Positions 14,428 through 16,934 of a stretch of DNA of 16,934 bases are shown here, piece after piece. Numbering within the stretch: the first letter of the stretch is position 1; the number at the start of each line of letters is the position of its first letter. The notes beneath the pieces were generated by a model. The model did no database searches. It was not told the DNA's origin and worked only from the letters and a program-made list of their open reading frames with translations. The translations under genes and the position numbers were made by a program. The stretch is from an uncultured Olsenella sp. (GTDB taxonomy: Bacteria; Actinomycetota; Coriobacteriia; Coriobacteriales; Atopobiaceae). Where the stretch lies: assembly GCA_947253595.1 (NCBI GenBank), contig CAMXZR010000028.1:1-16934 (forward strand). The letters run 5' to 3'.

Positions 14428-15443
14428 GCCACAGGGTCGCGGTCATCGGCACGGGCTCGTGGGGCACGGCGGCTGCCGGCCTCGTGGCGGCCCATGCCGA
14501 CGAGGTCCTCATGCTCGCCCGCTCCGAGGAGGTCGCCCGCTCCGTCAGCGAGCTCCACAGGAACCCACGCCACCTCAGCTCCTACGAGCTGCCCGCGAAC
14601 GTCCGCGCCACCTCCAACGCCCCCGAGGCGCTCGCCGGCGCGGGGCAGGTCCTCGTGGCCGTTCCCTCGTCCTTCCTGAGGGCGACCCTCTCGTCCTGTG
14701 CACCGTCGGTCTCGGACGCGGCGGAGCTCCTGGTGCTCACCAAGGGTATCGAGCCGGGTAGCCACCTGCTCATGACCGAGGTCGTGGCGCAGGAGCTGGG
14801 ACATCCCCGCCGCATCGCCGCGCTCTCGGGCCCCAACCACGCGGAGGAGATCTCGCGCGGGCTGGTCTCGGCCGGCGTCGTCGCCGCCGAGAACGAGGAG
14901 CTCGCGCGGGGCTTCCAGCGGCTGTTCCACTCGCCCAGCTTCAGGGCCTACCGCTCCCGGGACCTGCGGGGCGTCGAGGTCTGCGCGGCGGTGAAGAACG
15001 TCATCGCCATCGCCTGCGGGGTCTGCGTGGGCCTGGGCATGGGCGACAACGCCCTCGCCGTGCTCATGACCCGCGGGCTCGCCGAGGTGGGGCGCATCGT
15101 GAGCGCCCTGGGCGGCGAGACCATCACCTGCATGGGGCTCGCGGGCATGGGCGACCTCGTGGCCACCTGCACCTCCCCCCACTCGCGCAACCGCAGCTTC
15201 GGCGAGGCCTTTGTCTCGGGAGAATCGCTCGCCGAGTACGAGGGCCGCACGCGCATGGTGGTCGAGGGCGCCCGTGCCGCCGTCAGCGTTTGGGAGCTTG
15301 CGTGCGAGATGGGCATAGAGACCCCCGTGACGCATGCGGTACACGCTATCCTGTACGAGGGAACGGGACTCGGCGAGGCGGCGGGTCTCCTCCTGGACCG
15401 CGGTCCCAACGAGGAGTTCTACGGCCTCCGCACAAACGAATAG
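14424..15443 (+). CDS. gpsA: NAD(P)-dependent glycerol-3-phosphate dehydrogenase
   Basis: This 339-residue enzyme reduces dihydroxyacetone phosphate to sn-glycerol-3-phosphate, the substrate of the adjacent PlsY. The N-terminal Rossmann domain starts VAVIGTGSWGTA (GxGxxG, residues about 8-13). LVLTKGIEPGS and ALSGPNHAEEI (family GPSFAxE) follow. The catalytic lysine is Lys191 in AAVKNVIAIACG. The C-terminal helical domain has MGLAGMGDLVATCTS and SRNRSFG. Length is normal. Start ATG 14424 overlaps the plsY stop (ATGA). Because of the plsY frameshift, the upstream plsY half lies in this same frame with no stop between them; the conserved gpsA start is still ATG 14424, just before the Rossmann strand. 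Confidence 0.95.
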   Translation: MSHRVAVIGTGSWGTAAAGLVAAHADEVLMLARSEEVARSVSELHRNPRHLSSYELPANVRATSNAPEALAGAGQVLVAVPSSFLRATLSSCAPSVSDAAELLVLTKGIEPGSHLLMTEVVAQELGHPRRIAALSGPNHAEEISRGLVSAGVVAAENEELARGFQRLFHSPSFRAYRSRDLRGVEVCAAVKNVIAIACGVCVGLGMGDNALAVLMTRGLAEVGRIVSALGGETITCMGLAGMGDLVATCTSPHSRNRSFGEAFVSGESLAEYEGRTRMVVEGARAAVSVWELACEMGIETPVTHAVHAILYEGTGLGEAAGLLLDRGPNEEFYGLRTNE

Positions 15444-15454
15444 GGGTAACTCTG

Positions 15455-16135
15455 ATGCTTGACCATGACCTGTGGGTGGCACCTTCGCTGCTCTCGGCAG
15501 ACTTCACCCGGCTCGCGGGCGAGCTTGATGACGTCAAGGCCGCCGACCTCCTCCACTTCGACGTCATGGACGGGCACTTCGTGCCCAACCTCTCGTTTGG
15601 CGTGGGGGTTCTCAGACAGGTCAAGCGCGCCACGGGGCTTCCCGTGGACGTCCACCTCATGGTCTCGAACCCCGAGGAGTGCGTGCCCTGGTACCTCGAG
15701 GCCGGGGCAGACGTGGTGAGCTTCCACTGGGAGGCGCAGACGCATGCCGAGCGCCTCGTCTCGCTCATACACGAGGCGGGCGCCAGGGCTGCGGTGGCGC
15801 TCAACCCCGCGACCCCCGTCTCGTGCCTGGAGGAGCTCGTCGAGGAGCTCGACATGGTGCTGGTCATGACCGTCAACCCGGGCTTTGGCGGGCAGGGCTT
15901 CATAGAGGGCTCGCTGGCGAAGCTTCGCCGGCTCAGGGCGCTCTGCGCCGCCCATGGCGTGAGTCCGCGCATCGAGGTCGACGGTGGCATCTCGGCCGCG
16001 AACGCCGCCGTCGTGGCCGCCGCCGGCGCCGACGTGCTCGTGGCGGGAAGCGCCGTCTTCGGGGCACCCGACCGGGCCGCGGCCATCGCGGGCATCAGGG
16101 AAGCCGCCCTGAGCGGCCTTGCGAGGCGCGCCTGA
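15455..16135 (+). CDS. rpe: Ribulose-phosphate 3-epimerase
   Basis: This 226-residue TIM-barrel enzyme interconverts ribulose-5-phosphate and xylulose-5-phosphate in the pentose phosphate pathway. Visible family motifs are VAPSLLSADF (8-17), LLHFDVMDGHFVPN with metal ligands His34 and Asp36, VDVHLMV with the next His, and the catalytic Asp in IEVDGGIS. Phosphate binding is by VNPGFGGQGF and DVLVAGSAVFG. Length is normal. Start ATG 15455 follows AGGGG (15442-15446) with an eight-base spacing, 11 nt after the gpsA stop. The stop shares a base with the next start (TGATG). In many Gram-positives rpe follows rsgA; here it sits in a lipid/GTPase cluster. Confidence 0.95.
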   Translation: MLDHDLWVAPSLLSADFTRLAGELDDVKAADLLHFDVMDGHFVPNLSFGVGVLRQVKRATGLPVDVHLMVSNPEECVPWYLEAGADVVSFHWEAQTHAERLVSLIHEAGARAAVALNPATPVSCLEELVEELDMVLVMTVNPGFGGQGFIEGSLAKLRRLRALCAAHGVSPRIEVDGGISAANAAVVAAAGADVLVAGSAVFGAPDRAAAIAGIREAALSGLARRA

Positions 16136-16934
16136 TGCCGACGAGGACCCCGCTCTACCTGGACTATGCCGCCTCTGCCCCGCTCTGCGGCGCCGCCCGT
16201 CGGGCCGAGCTCGACTATGAGGCCTCCCACATCGCGGGCGTGAACCCCAACTCCCTGCACGGCCTGGGCCGCGAAGCGGCGCGGGCCCTCGACGGCGCCC
16301 GGCGCGAACTCGCCCGTTGCCTGGGTGGCGCCTTCAGGCCCATGGACGTCACTTTCACCTCGGGCGGCACCGAGTCCAACAACCTGGCCCTGCTCGGCAT
16401 GGCGGAGGCCGCGCGCGAGAGGGACCGCGGGCGCACGAGGGTTCTGGTCTCGGCCATCGAGCACGACTCCGTCCTGGATGTCCTGCCTCCGCTCAGGGCC
16501 CGCGGCTTCGAGGCGGAGCTGGTGAGGCCCGACCGCCAGGGCGTCGTCACGCCCGACGCCGTCGGCGCCCTCCTGGGGCCCGACGTCGCCCTCGTCTCGG
16601 TCATGTGCGCCAACAACGAGACGGGCGTGGTCCAGCCCGTGGCGGACGTCGCCCGCCTCGCCCATGCGGTTGGCGCCCTCATGCACACCGACGCCGTCCA
16701 GGCCTTCGGGAGGATTCCCCTCGAGCTCGCCGACGTGGACGCCGTCTCCATCGCGGCCCACAAGATCGGGGGACCGGTGGGCGTGGGCGCGCTCGCCCTG
16801 CGCAGCCGCTGCCCGCTCAGGCCCCAGTCCTTCGGGGGAGGCCAGGAGCAGGGGAGGCGCGCAGGCACGCAGGACGTGCGCGGCGCCCTCGCCTTCGCCG
16901 CCGGCATCCAACTCGCCGAACTCACCGAACGCCG
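16135..16934 (+). CDS. NifS/IscS-like cysteine desulfurase (3' end outside window)
   Basis: The visible 266 residues belong to a PLP-dependent class-V aminotransferase of the NifS type, which takes sulfur from cysteine for iron-sulfur clusters or thiolated tRNA. The start is LYLDYAASAPL, family LDNAAT-like. TFTSGGTESNNLAL binds the cofactor phosphate, and VSAIEHDSVLD carries the His that stacks on PLP. CANNETGVVQPV and HTDAVQAFG follow, then the PLP lysine Lys210 in SIAAHKIGGPVGVGAL. The last motif seen is GGGQEQGRRAGTQDV (family GGGQERGxRxGT.N). The catalytic cysteine loop and C-terminal third (about 120 residues by family size) lie beyond the edge. Start ATG 16135 overlaps the rpe stop by one base. 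Whether it serves tRNA thiolation (an mnmA/thiI partner) would show in the next genes. Confidence 0.9.
   Translation, partial: MPTRTPLYLDYAASAPLCGAARRAELDYEASHIAGVNPNSLHGLGREAARALDGARRELARCLGGAFRPMDVTFTSGGTESNNLALLGMAEAARERDRGRTRVLVSAIEHDSVLDVLPPLRARGFEAELVRPDRQGVVTPDAVGALLGPDVALVSVMCANNETGVVQPVADVARLAHAVGALMHTDAVQAFGRIPLELADVDAVSIAAHKIGGPVGVGALALRSRCPLRPQSFGGGQEQGRRAGTQDVRGALAFAAGIQLAELTER

Noticed and set aside
13626..15443. A genuine designed PlsY-GpsA fusion gene
   Set aside because: The middle of this frame is not PlsY, the true PlsY C-terminus lies in the +1 frame, and gpsA has a classical ATGA-coupled start.

Overview
The window is GC-rich DNA, clearly well above 60 % G+C by eye. It carries densely packed, co-directional housekeeping genes with frequent ATGA, GTGA or TGATG stop/start overlaps. 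The gene content (ABC-F ATPase, M50 protease, scpA-scpB-rluB, a cmk-plsC fusion, ispH, a DUF512 PDZ/radical-SAM protein, der, plsY, gpsA, rpe, nifS-like) resembles a conserved Gram-positive cluster. I infer an actinobacterium of the Coriobacteriia (Olsenella/Atopobiaceae-like). That assignment is an inference; no rRNA or other marker in the window settles it.

Region 1 (1-2127) is the only part that is not compact. A MarR-family regulator lies on the minus strand and runs off the left edge. Its C-terminus is an Arg/Gly-rich repeat tail. A 483-bp divergent intergenic region follows, holding two CAGGTACCTG palindromes exactly 100 bp apart and two related 37-bp nested palindromes. A small stand-alone VOC-fold protein gene comes next on the plus strand. 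A 517-bp gap follows, in which about 12 degenerate units repeat with a 30-bp period.

Region 2 (2128-12290) is one apparent plus-strand operon of ten genes with gaps of at most 10 nt. In order these are an ABC-F translation-factor ATPase (TTG start), a Pro/Ala-rich membrane protein, an M50-type protease, the condensin subunits ScpA and ScpB, an RluB-type pseudouridine synthase, a histidine phosphatase, a cytidylate kinase fused to a PlsC-type acyltransferase, IspH, and the DUF512 radical-SAM protein. They serve ribosome function, chromosome segregation, nucleotide and phospholipid synthesis, and isoprenoid synthesis.

Region 3 (12291-16934) begins after a 136-nt gap with a probable internal promoter. 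It contains der, plsY, gpsA, rpe and a NifS-like cysteine desulfurase cut by the right edge. PlsY and GpsA form a two-protein glycerol-3-phosphate acylation module. As written, plsY is frameshifted inside a tandem heptamer, and its N-terminal half reads open into gpsA.

I found no mobile element, CRISPR array, tRNA or rRNA gene. The most unusual material is the architecture of region 1 and the plsY frameshift. I do not see a clearly new multi-gene system.
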